Shown here one piece after another: positions 1 through 5,668 of a DNA stretch of 6,603 nt (its first letter is position 1; every line of letters starts with the position of its first letter). The DNA comes from Actinomycetota bacterium. GTDB taxonomy: Bacteria; Actinomycetota; Acidimicrobiia; Acidimicrobiales; Ilumatobacteraceae. Both the position numbers and the translations under genes were made by a program. The notes beneath the pieces were generated by a model that saw only the letters and a list, made by a program, of their open reading frames with translations, had not been told where the DNA came from and did not search any database. The stretch lies in contig JAPKZT010000111.1 of the NCBI GenBank assembly GCA_026393655.1, positions 1 to 6,603 of the forward strand. Direction: 5' to 3'.

Positions 1-1
1 G

Positions 2-229
2 TTTACAGCACTCAAAGTGGCCGCGCCCGCCTCGGTAATCACTGCATTTGTTAGTGAATACTTTGGTGGTCTACAAAACGGTCTAGGCAGTCGGATTACC
101 AGCAATATTGCGAATTCTAAGAACGCCGCAGCATGGGCGTACGTTTTGGGCGCATGCCTACTTGGGCTAGCGTTCTACACAGTCTCCATAATTTTGGAGA
201 GTCTGACTCGTAAGGGTCAAACAAAATAA
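2..229 (+). CDS. ABC transporter permease, C-terminal fragment (5' end outside window)
   Basis: This is the last 75 residues of an inner-membrane permease of the BPD_transp_1 family, of the kind paired with SsuA/ThiY/NMT1-like binding proteins. The open frame enters from the left edge (FTALKVAAPAS...) and stops with TAA at 227-229. The stretch with SEYFGG followed by QNGLG matches the segment EFFGG..QGLG that precedes the last helix in SsuC/ThiX-type permeases. The final helix, WAYVLGACLLGLAFYTVSIIL, is followed by a short basic tail (ESLTRKGQTK). The GTG at 17-19 is not the start, because the frame and the family similarity continue upstream of it. The gene for the solute-binding protein follows after 35 bp, so the two are probably one operon; the ATPase gene should lie upstream of the window. 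Family is seen from sequence; the transported compound is unknown. Confidence 0.88.
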   Translation, partial: FTALKVAAPASVITAFVSEYFGGLQNGLGSRITSNIANSKNAAAWAYVLGACLLGLAFYTVSIILESLTRKGQTK

Positions 230-238
230 CAATAAATG

Positions 239-258
239 CGGGTTAAAACCCGGGGGAG
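239..258 (+). promoter_or_regulatory. Small hairpin abutting the Shine-Dalgarno of the solute-binding protein gene
   Basis: The palindrome CGGGTTAAAACCCG (239-252) can form a 4-5 bp stem with a TTAAAA or TAAA loop. It is followed directly by GGGGAG (253-258), a good ribosome binding site with 6 bases before the ATG at 265. The hairpin sits in the 35-bp gap between the permease and binding-protein genes. Small intercistronic hairpins at this place are known in ABC operons, where they help the binding protein to be made in excess over the permease. That role is inferred here. Confidence 0.5.
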
Positions 259-264
259 AAATAA

Positions 265-1440
265 ATGAAGAGACAATCATTAAAGATGGCGCTTGTTGGC
301 GTCGCTGTAATGTCGTTAATTGCTGGCGCCTGTGGCGGTAGTGATACAGCGGCAACACCAGACACTACGGCAACAGCCGAAACAACAGCACCAGCTGCAG
401 AGTGTGTGACTCCAACTCCAGTGAAGTTGCAACTTCAGTGGTTTACTCAGGCGCAGTTCGCTGGTTATTATGCAGCACAAGATCAGGGTTTTTACACAGA
501 GCAATGTCTTGATGTAACAATCTTGGAAGGCGCTGTAGACATTTCACCACAAACAGTTCTTGCTAACGGCGAAGCCGACTTTGCAATTTCGTGGGTTTCG
601 AAAGCCTTAGCAAGTCGTGAAGGTGGAGCAGACATTGTGAATATCGCACAAGTCTTCCAACGTTCAGGCACATTGCAGGTTTCGTTCAAAGATAAGAACA
701 TCATGACTTCAGCAGACTTCAAAGGCAAGAACATCGGTAACTGGGGATACGGCAACGAATTTGAAATTTTCGCTGCACTCACCAAGGCCGGTCTTGATCC
801 AGCAAAAGATGTCAAACTTGTTCAGCAACAATTCGACATGGCTGGGTTACTTGCCGGCGATATTGATGCAGCAGAAGCAATGACTTACAACGAGTACGCA
901 CAAGTGCTTGAGGCAGTCAATCCAAAAACTAAGGCTCTCTACACTGCAGGCGACTTTAATGTCGTCTCGTACGAGGGTGAAGGCGTTGGAATGTTGCAAG
1001 ATGCAATTTGGGCAGACGGCAAGCGTCTCTCAGATGCTGCATATGTTGACACAGCGACAAAGTTTGTTGCTGCTTCACTTCAAGGTTGGGCATTCTGCCG
1101 CGACAACACATCGGCTTGCCGAGACATCGTCGTTTCAAAAGGTTCAAAGCTTGGTGCAAGTCACCAGTTGTGGCAAATGAACGAAGTTAACAAGTTGATC
1201 TGGCCAGCCGCAGGCGGCGCCGGAATGATCGACGCAGCAGCATGGGATCGTACAGTGGCTCTTTCGCAATCAGCAAAGAATCTCGAAGGCGGAACCGTGT
1301 TGACCAAGGCTCCAGATGCAGGTGCATACACCAATGACATCGTTACTGCAGCGCTTGCGTTGCTTAACGCTAAAGGTGTTGACACAACAGGTTCGGCATA
1401 TATGCCAGAGACTGTTGCACTCACCGAAGGTGGAAACTGA
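265..1440 (+). CDS. NMT1/THI5-like ABC transporter substrate-binding lipoprotein
   Basis: A 391-residue extracytoplasmic solute-binding protein. Residues 1-22 are a lipoprotein signal peptide (basic MKRQSLK, hydrophobic core, lipobox AGAC) with Cys23 as the lipidation site. A disordered Thr/Ala/Pro linker covers about 25-46. The NMT1/SBP_bac fold starts at KLQLQWFTQAQFAGYYAA (54-71), the hallmark start of ThiY/RibY-type proteins, and continues with ISPQTVLANGEADFAISW (93-110) and a hinge region GLLAGDIDAAEAMTYNEY (194-211). Four other cysteines (47, 81, 278, 285) could form disulfides. The start ATG has a good GGGGAG site in front. Relatives bind pyrimidine-like thiamine precursors, riboflavin, sulfonates and other small N-compounds; which applies here cannot be read from sequence. 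It is probably the second gene of an operon with the permease and ends just before a strong terminator. Confidence 0.93.
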   Translation: MKRQSLKMALVGVAVMSLIAGACGGSDTAATPDTTATAETTAPAAECVTPTPVKLQLQWFTQAQFAGYYAAQDQGFYTEQCLDVTILEGAVDISPQTVLANGEADFAISWVSKALASREGGADIVNIAQVFQRSGTLQVSFKDKNIMTSADFKGKNIGNWGYGNEFEIFAALTKAGLDPAKDVKLVQQQFDMAGLLAGDIDAAEAMTYNEYAQVLEAVNPKTKALYTAGDFNVVSYEGEGVGMLQDAIWADGKRLSDAAYVDTATKFVAASLQGWAFCRDNTSACRDIVVSKGSKLGASHQLWQMNEVNKLIWPAAGGAGMIDAAAWDRTVALSQSAKNLEGGTVLTKAPDAGAYTNDIVTAALALLNAKGVDTTGSAYMPETVALTEGGN

Positions 1441-1463
1441 GTTAGCTAAGTTACTAGTTTATT

Positions 1464-1479
1464 AGTTAATTAATTAACT
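1464..1479. repeat. Perfect 16-bp AT-rich palindrome
   Basis: AGTTAATTAATTAACT is its own reverse complement. It lies between the stop codon of the binding-protein gene and the terminator hairpin at 1487. As RNA it would make only a weak AU hairpin. It could serve as the AT-rich tail of the same terminator for transcription arriving from the minus-strand operon, or be a protein site; neither is shown. Confidence 0.6.
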
Positions 1480-1486
1480 TAAGATT

Positions 1487-1516
1487 GGCGGGTCGCTTCG
1501 GCGGCCCGCCTTTTTT
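1487..1516 (+). terminator. Strong rho-independent terminator with UUCG tetraloop
   Basis: A 10-bp stem (GGCGGGTCGC, 1487-1496, with GCGGCCCGCC, 1501-1510, one G-U pair) closes on the very stable C(UUCG)G tetraloop at 1497-1500. It is followed by six T residues (1511-1516). It lies 46 bp after the stop of the solute-binding protein gene and ends that operon. On the minus strand the hairpin is followed by an AT-rich stretch without a T run, so it may work only weakly for the convergent operon. Confidence 0.93.
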
Positions 1517-1547
1517 ATTTACTGCGATTCGGTTTCTGGCACGAAAT

Positions 1548-1790
1548 TTATATATACGGACAATGTCGACAGTTGTTCACACAACAAAAGCCGCGTGCTT
1601 TTAGGGTGGCTGCGGTGATCACAAAAAGTGAACTGATCGGGTCAATATATCCGTCGATGCTGCGCGCCATTGCATCTGAATGTGCTGCGATAATTATTTC
1701 ATAGCCAGGACTATCTGGAGACAGACGAGACTCATTGGGCTCGGTCAGCGAACGATTCGCGAGTTTAGTGATTCTGTTTTCATTAGTCAT
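1548..1790 (-). CDS. DUF5522-like small cysteine-motif protein
   Basis: An 80-residue protein read from ATG 1790-1788 to TAA 1550-1548. The features are DSPGYEIIIAAHSDAM (26-41), YIDPISSLFVITAATLKARG (48-67) and the terminal CCVNNCRHCPYI (69-80). This matches my memory of DUF5522, small bacterial proteins with ...YxDPxTGLxVFTAxxLxxRGxCCGxGCRHCPY at the end. Function is unknown; the four cysteines (69, 70, 74, 77) suggest metal or iron-sulfur binding, which is inference. The frame stays open upstream to an ATG at 2009, but that part lies inside the COG0614-type gene and has no family signature, so the start at 1790 is preferred. It follows that gene by only 7 bp, so the two are almost surely co-transcribed. 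No clear ribosome binding site is present, which fits translational coupling. Confidence 0.85.
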   Translation of the reverse strand: MTNENRITKLANRSLTEPNESRLSPDSPGYEIIIAAHSDAMARSIDGYIDPISSLFVITAATLKARGFCCVNNCRHCPYI

Positions 1791-1797
1791 AATTTGA

Positions 1798-2634
1798 TTA
1801 GTTCGTTTCAATGTTGTGAAAAATTTTTGCGAGTTGTTCGACGCCATCGGCGATTGATGGAGCAGGGCGAGCAAAAAATCGATCAGCGTTGACGCAGGCC
1901 GTGCGCCATGACGGATCAAACTCGTGTGCAAGAGCAGATGCTTCTTTCGCCGCACGAACTTCATCAAACCCACATGGAGCAAACACGACAATGTCTGGTC
2001 GTGCTTCACGAACCGCTTGCCAAGTTGTCGCTACAGACGGCACGCCAGGTTTACCGAGTACCTCAACTCCGCCGGCTGCTTCAACCATTTCGGGTATCCA
2101 GTGACCACTTGCAAATGGAGGGTCAAGCCACTCTGCGATAAACACTCGCGGCCGAGCCTTGCCGGCAACGGCTTTGCGTACATTTTCGACTCGTGTCAGC
2201 ATCTGTTTGGCTACCTGTTCACCGCGCGATGCAACGCCAAGGGCATTTGCAAGAGTGATCACAGACTGCGCAACTTCTTTGATCGTGTGGGGATCAAGTG
2301 AAATCACTCGTGCGCCAACATCGCAGACATCATCACTTGACACCGCACAGACTCGACACAGATCTTGGGTAATGATCACATCTGGCGCCAACTGTCGCAA
2401 CAAGTCTTCGTCAATTGCATAAAGTTGTTCACCATTATTTACTGCCGCGCGCACTTGAGCATCAATCGCTGGCCCCGACAAAGCAAGCGAATCAACTCGA
2501 CTAAGTGAAACTATTGGCAGATTCACTGCAGACGATGGCCAGTTGCATTCGCATGAACGACCAACCAGTTGATCGATTAGTCCCAAATCGCCAATCATTT
2601 CAGTCGCACTTGGCAATAACGAGACGATACGCAT
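1798..2634 (-). CDS. Cobalamin-binding/BtuF-like COG0614 family protein without signal peptide
   Basis: A 278-residue protein of the periplasmic-binding fold of BtuF and siderophore-binding proteins. It begins directly with MRIVSLLPSATEMIGDLG (1-18), the first strand and helix of the fold, with no signal peptide or lipobox, so it should be cytoplasmic. Family landmarks are GRSCECNWP (25-33; usually HECD-P), TQDLCRVCAVS (89-99), EWLDPPFASGHWIPEM (168-183), EAAGG (185-189) and FAPCGFD (218-224). These belong to the widespread group labelled 'cobalamin-binding protein' or 'ABC transporter substrate-binding protein', whose real ligand is not established to my knowledge. The CxxC at 93-96 plus Cys28, 30 and 221 could bind a metal. 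It lies 30 bp after the aminotransferase gene and 7 bp before the DUF5522 gene on the same strand. No ABC permease or ATPase is adjacent in this operon, which argues against a plain transport role. Confidence 0.9.
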   Translation of the reverse strand: MRIVSLLPSATEMIGDLGLIDQLVGRSCECNWPSSAVNLPIVSLSRVDSLALSGPAIDAQVRAAVNNGEQLYAIDEDLLRQLAPDVIITQDLCRVCAVSSDDVCDVGARVISLDPHTIKEVAQSVITLANALGVASRGEQVAKQMLTRVENVRKAVAGKARPRVFIAEWLDPPFASGHWIPEMVEAAGGVEVLGKPGVPSVATTWQAVREARPDIVVFAPCGFDEVRAAKEASALAHEFDPSWRTACVNADRFFARPAPSIADGVEQLAKIFHNIETN

Positions 2635-2664
2635 GACGGATTAGCGGAGTAGATTTTGCGTTTG

Positions 2665-4020
2665 CTAGTTCTTGCAGCGCTTGTCGGCGAGATCAAGAAC
2701 CTCGTCAATAATCGCAAGACCAGTCTTAATGTCCTCAACTGGCGTATTGCACGGTGGCACAACATGCATGCGATTGAAGTGTGTGAACGGCCAAAGATTG
2801 CGCTCTTTGCACGCCGCAGCAAGATCCATCATTGGCTTGGCGTCTGCGCCGGCTGCGTTAAACGGCACTAGTGGCTCACGAGTCTCGCGATTTTTGACGA
2901 GTTCAATTGCCCAGAACACGCCGAGTCCACGCACGTCACCCACGCTTGGATGTTTCGCCTTAATTTTTTCAAGCGCTGGCCCGATGATGTCGGTGCCCAA
3001 CATTCGCGCATGCTCAACTATTTTTTCTTCTTTGAAAATATTGATCGATGCAACCGCAGCAGCACATGAAAGTGGATGTCCGCTGTAGGTGAGACCACCC
3101 GGGAAGGCTCGATCTTTGAAAGTGTCCGCAATTTTTTGGCTAATCACGACACCACCGAGCGGAAGATAACCAGAGTTGACTCCTTTAGCGAAGCAAATTA
3201 GATCTGGCGTTACATTCCATTTATTCACTGCAAACCATTCGCCGCAACGACCAAAACCGGCCATCACTTCATCACACATCATCACGATGCCGTGCTTTGT
3301 GCACAGATCTCGCACGCCCTGCAAATAGCCATCAGGCGGAACCAAGATACCGTTTGTTCCAACGACAGTTTCAAGTGCGATCATTGCGATTGTTTGCGGA
3401 CCTTCAACCATCAACACATTCTCAAGATGTTCAAGTGCGCGTTCGCATTCTTGTTTATCACTCGTTGAGTGAAATGCTGAGCGATATGGGTAAGGTCCCC
3501 AAAACTTTACAGCACCCGATGCTCCGGTTTCGTTTGACCATCTGCGTGGATCACCAGTTAACGCAATTGCACCCGCTGTTGAGCCGTGGTACGAGCGGTA
3601 AGCCGTAAGAATCTTGTGACGACCTGTGTGTAGTTTTGCCATGCGTGTTGCGTACTCTGCGGCTTCGGCACCGCCGTTTGTGAAAAAAACCATGTTCAAA
3701 TCGCCAGGCGCAAGTTCGGCGATTAAACGCGCGGCTTCGCTGCGTGAAGCATTGGCAAATGGTGGGGCAACTGTGCAAAGTTTGCCGGCTTGTTCTTGAA
3801 TCGCTGCAACCAATTTTGGATGTTGATGGCCGATATTCAAATTAACTAATTGACTTGAGAAGTCAAGATATTTTTTGCCAGTTGAATCCCAGAAATATGA
3901 ACCCTCGCCACCTGTAATTTCAGTTGGATTGAGAGTTCCTTGCGCTGACCACGAATGAAACACGTGGGCACGATCATCTAAATAAGCCTGGGTCTTGGTT
4001 GCTTCAATTGTCATATTCAT
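2665..4020 (-). CDS. Class III PLP-dependent aminotransferase (omega-amino acid type)
   Basis: A full-length 451-residue fold-type I aminotransferase, subgroup III, cytosolic. Landmarks: substrate region FHSWSAQGTLNP (21-32), GSYFWDSTGKKYLDFSSQ (40-57), cofactor phosphate loop TNGGAEA (114-120), YHG (144-146), LETVVG (216-221), CDEVMAGFGR (249-258) with Asp250 facing the pyridine nitrogen, Schiff-base Lys279 in FAKGVNSGYLPLGG, and TYSGHPL (311-317). No key residue is missing. Actinobacterial relatives are usually labelled taurine, beta-alanine or generic 'aspartate aminotransferase family'; it moves an amino group from an omega-amino compound to pyruvate or 2-oxoglutarate, but the donor cannot be told here. 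The start may be ATG 4020 or ATG 4014; neither has a strong ribosome site. It is the first gene of the minus-strand operon, divergent from amt, with a TATAAC -10 box at 4041-4036. Confidence 0.93.
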   Translation of the reverse strand: MNMTIEATKTQAYLDDRAHVFHSWSAQGTLNPTEITGGEGSYFWDSTGKKYLDFSSQLVNLNIGHQHPKLVAAIQEQAGKLCTVAPPFANASRSEAARLIAELAPGDLNMVFFTNGGAEAAEYATRMAKLHTGRHKILTAYRSYHGSTAGAIALTGDPRRWSNETGASGAVKFWGPYPYRSAFHSTSDKQECERALEHLENVLMVEGPQTIAMIALETVVGTNGILVPPDGYLQGVRDLCTKHGIVMMCDEVMAGFGRCGEWFAVNKWNVTPDLICFAKGVNSGYLPLGGVVISQKIADTFKDRAFPGGLTYSGHPLSCAAAVASINIFKEEKIVEHARMLGTDIIGPALEKIKAKHPSVGDVRGLGVFWAIELVKNRETREPLVPFNAAGADAKPMMDLAAACKERNLWPFTHFNRMHVVPPCNTPVEDIKTGLAIIDEVLDLADKRCKN

Positions 4021-4035
4021 AGCCTAATTCGTGAG

Positions 4036-4041
4036 GTTATA
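4036..4041 (-). promoter_or_regulatory. Candidate -10 element (TATAAC) of the aminotransferase operon
   Basis: Read on the minus strand, TATAAC matches the sigma-70 class -10 consensus at five of six bases. It lies 15 bases upstream of the ATG at 4020, which predicts a very short leader of roughly 8 bases. The -35 region is poor, as expected for a promoter needing an activator; the AC array lies just upstream. Confidence 0.4.
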
Positions 4042-4058
4042 CAAAAAGTTAACCAAAT

Positions 4059-4104
4059 ACGAAAAAGCCACACTCCCGAAACATTTCATGGACTTTTTTG
4101 AAAC
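4059..4104. promoter_or_regulatory. AC-n9-AC array, possible GlnR-type nitrogen control site
   Basis: The dinucleotide AC occurs at 4059, 4070, 4081, 4092 and 4103, each exactly 11 bp after the last. The last four half-sites read GCCAC, GAAAC, TGGAC and GAAAC (4067-4104) with 6-bp spacers. This closely follows the actinobacterial GlnR layout gTnAC-n6-GAAAC-n6-gTnAC-n6-GAAAC, known upstream of amtB and glnA in Streptomyces. The a-half-sites deviate at the first bases; the two b-half-sites are exact. The array lies midway between candidate -10 elements for the aminotransferase operon (4041-4036) and for amt (4115-4120). Whether this organism has GlnR is unknown from the window. Confidence 0.42.
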
Positions 4105-4114
4105 ATTGGACTTC

Positions 4115-4120
4115 TAGATT
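4115..4120 (+). promoter_or_regulatory. Candidate -10 element (TAGATT) of amt
   Basis: TAGATT fits the actinobacterial -10 pattern TAnnnT. It begins 11 bp after the last GAAAC half-site of the AC array, so a bound regulator would cover the -35 region, and no good -35 hexamer is visible. It would give a leader of about 95 bases before amt. Other TA-rich hexamers occur further down, so this choice is tentative. Confidence 0.25.
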
Positions 4121-4213
4121 GTTGCCAGTCACAGCGTCGTGCACTAGATAGCAATTTTTCAGCTAACTAGCCCATCACTAAAACCAGATCTAAAACAGAT
4201 CAAAACAACGAAA

Positions 4214-4219
4214 AGAGGA
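4214..4219 (+). promoter_or_regulatory. Ribosome binding site of amt
   Basis: AGAGGA lies 3-4 bases before the ATG at 4223 and fixes this start. The preceding leader (4185-4206) holds an imperfect 11-bp tandem repeat (CAGATCTAAAA, CAGATCAAAAC) of unknown meaning. Confidence 0.65.
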
Positions 4220-4222
4220 ATA

Positions 4223-5587
4223 ATGAATTCGGATGTAACAGTTCTAGGAGCACAAATTTCGCTGCTATGGGTAGTGATCGGTGCGGCGCTAGTCGTGTTT
4301 ATGCAGGCGGGTTTTGCGTTAGTCGAAACCGGTCTGTGCAGGGCGAAACATGCAGCCCATGTTGTCAGCACAAACTTCGCAATTTTTGGTTTAGGTTTTG
4401 TGGGCTTTTTTCTCATTGGTTTCCCACTCGCATTTGGCGGCTTTAGTTACTCGGCTTTTGGACTGGACGCACCAGTCGGCGAAGCGCTCATCGGCTCTGG
4501 TAATTGGGTCTTTGCTTGGGGCGGTGGTTGGGCGCTTTCGGGTGGCAACATCACGCCAGCGTTACTTGGATTCTTTTTGTACATGGCAGCGTTCATGGAT
4601 ACGACAGCGACGATTCCAACTGGCGCTATGGCTGAGCGTTGGAAGTGGGGAAGTTTTGTTATCTGGGGTTTATTTTGTGGTGGAATCTATTATCCCGTTA
4701 TCGCTGCATGGACATGGGGCGGAGGCTGGTTAGCAAAAACTTGGGCGACGATGTCGCTTGGTGCTGGCTATGTTGACTTCGCCGGCTCCGGAGTCGTGCA
4801 CATGGTTGGTGGTGTTGCGTCACTCGCAGGCGCAATGGTTCTTGGTCCGCGTATCGGAAAGTACGACAAAAAAGGAAACGCGATCACAATCGCAGGACAC
4901 GATATTCCGATGGCGATGCTTGGAACTTTTATTTTGCTATTCGGTTGGTTCGGTTTCAATGCGGCGTCGACTCTCTCAGCAACAGATGTGCAGTTTGCAA
5001 CAGTTGCGGCGAATACGGCAATCGCCGGCGCATTCGGCGCAGTCGCGTCAATGTTTTGGATCACACGTCGCACCGGCAAGCCTGATCCGTCAATGATGAT
5101 CAACGGCATGCTCGCTGGTCTAGTAGCGATCACCGCACCATGCGCTTTTGTTGCCCCTTGGGCGGCTGCAGTTATCGGTATTATCGCTGCAATATTGGTT
5201 ATCGAATCAAGTTTTTTTATTGAAAAGAAACTTCGTATTGATGACCCAGTTGGTGCAATCAGTGTGCACGGAGTGTGTGGTTTGTTTGGCGTTTTAGCAG
5301 TTGGAATTTTCGCCAACGGTTCGTATGGAGCAGGCTGGAACGGTTCTGAGTCAACTGGTGTTGCCGGAATCATCAAAGGTGATTGGAGTCAACTCGGTGC
5401 TCAAGCACTTGGCGGATTCACAATTCTCGTTGTTGATTTTGCATTGGCGTTTGGATTCTTCAAAATTCAAAACAGTTTGACCAAGGGTGGTATTCGTTCA
5501 ACATCAGCAGATGAAATTGCTGGTCTCGATATCGAGATGGGTGTCCGCGCCTACCCAGAATTTGAACTAATTAAATCTAAAAACTAA
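4223..5587 (+). CDS. amt: Ammonium transporter (Amt/MEP/Rh family)
   Basis: A complete 454-residue integral membrane protein with about 11 transmembrane helices, acting as a trimer to take up ammonium. The N-terminus is short and the first helix (about 12-34) ends in the typical MQAGFALVETG. Conserved elements: FMDTTATIPTGAMAERWKW (124-142) with Phe124 at the position of the E. coli AmtB gate Phe107, AWTWGGGWL (162-170), VDFAGSGVVHMVGG (184-197) with Asp185 and pore His193, GWFGFNAAS (241-249) with the recruitment-site Ser249, and GAISVHGVCG (344-353) with the second pore His349. The cytoplasmic tail carries GLDIEMGVRAYPE (434-446), the segment that in Amt proteins contacts neighbouring subunits and PII protein. 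No glnK/PII gene follows, unlike the usual pairing. The gene diverges from the aminotransferase operon and shares a possible nitrogen-control site with it. Confidence 0.97.
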   Translation: MNSDVTVLGAQISLLWVVIGAALVVFMQAGFALVETGLCRAKHAAHVVSTNFAIFGLGFVGFFLIGFPLAFGGFSYSAFGLDAPVGEALIGSGNWVFAWGGGWALSGGNITPALLGFFLYMAAFMDTTATIPTGAMAERWKWGSFVIWGLFCGGIYYPVIAAWTWGGGWLAKTWATMSLGAGYVDFAGSGVVHMVGGVASLAGAMVLGPRIGKYDKKGNAITIAGHDIPMAMLGTFILLFGWFGFNAASTLSATDVQFATVAANTAIAGAFGAVASMFWITRRTGKPDPSMMINGMLAGLVAITAPCAFVAPWAAAVIGIIAAILVIESSFFIEKKLRIDDPVGAISVHGVCGLFGVLAVGIFANGSYGAGWNGSESTGVAGIIKGDWSQLGAQALGGFTILVVDFALAFGFFKIQNSLTKGGIRSTSADEIAGLDIEMGVRAYPEFELIKSKN

Positions 5588-5619
5588 TCAACAATCTTTA
5601 TATGTTTGGTTCCCGCCAT
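5584..5619 (-). other. Mirror-image mini open frame (11 codons) in the left arm of the inverted repeat
   Basis: On the minus strand ATG at 5619-5617 opens MAGTKHIKIVD and stops at TAG 5586-5584, overlapping the amt stop. Its first six residues equal those of the glycosyltransferase on the other strand (MAGTKHLAILV), and His-hydrophobic-x-Ile-hydrophobic continues just beyond the repeat. TATCTT (5633-5628) lies 8 bases before this ATG, a leaderless-type -10. It may be a relic of an inverted duplication or only a by-product of the palindrome; translation is not claimed. Confidence 0.3.
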
Positions 5620-5620
5620 T

Positions 5621-5626
5621 AGGAGG
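5621..5626 (+). promoter_or_regulatory. Orphan AGGAGG, perfect Shine-Dalgarno-like motif without a start codon
   Basis: AGGAGG follows the left arm of the inverted repeat directly. No ATG, GTG or TTG lies in the next 15 bases, and the ATG at 5669 is 42 bases away. It may be chance, a ribosome standby or anti-SD contact site, or a remnant. Confidence 0.4.
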
Positions 5627-5653
5627 CAAGATATCAGTTAACACATTTTCTGT

Positions 5654-5659
5654 TAGTCT
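5654..5659 (+). promoter_or_regulatory. Candidate -10 element for a leaderless glycosyltransferase transcript
   Basis: TAGTCT fits TAnnnT and ends 9 bases before the ATG at 5669, so transcription could start at or within a few bases of the A of the start codon. No ribosome binding site is present in that gap. Leaderless messages are common in Actinobacteria. The -35 region is not convincing. Confidence 0.4.
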
Positions 5660-5668
5660 CGTATTTCA

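Noticed and set aside
183..200. Inverted repeat TCTCCA/TGGAGA in the end of the permease gene
   Set aside because: A 6-bp stem inside coding sequence with no T run after it; it is common by chance.
1791..2009. N-terminal extension of the DUF5522-like protein to an ATG at 2009
   Set aside because: The added 73 residues lie within the COG0614-type gene in another frame and carry no family signature; the internal ATG at 1790 gives the usual small-protein size.
1924..2301. 125-residue plus-strand open frame
   Set aside because: It is antisense to the COG0614-type gene, has no ribosome site and no recognisable domain.
4159..4416. 85-residue minus-strand frame covering the amt start
   Set aside because: It overlaps the amt ribosome site and first helix in antisense and resembles no known protein.
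4768..5376. 202-residue open frame on the minus strand inside amt
   Set aside because: It is antisense to a clear transporter gene, has only Ala/Pro/Thr-rich composition and shows no family motif; it is a shadow of the codon pattern.
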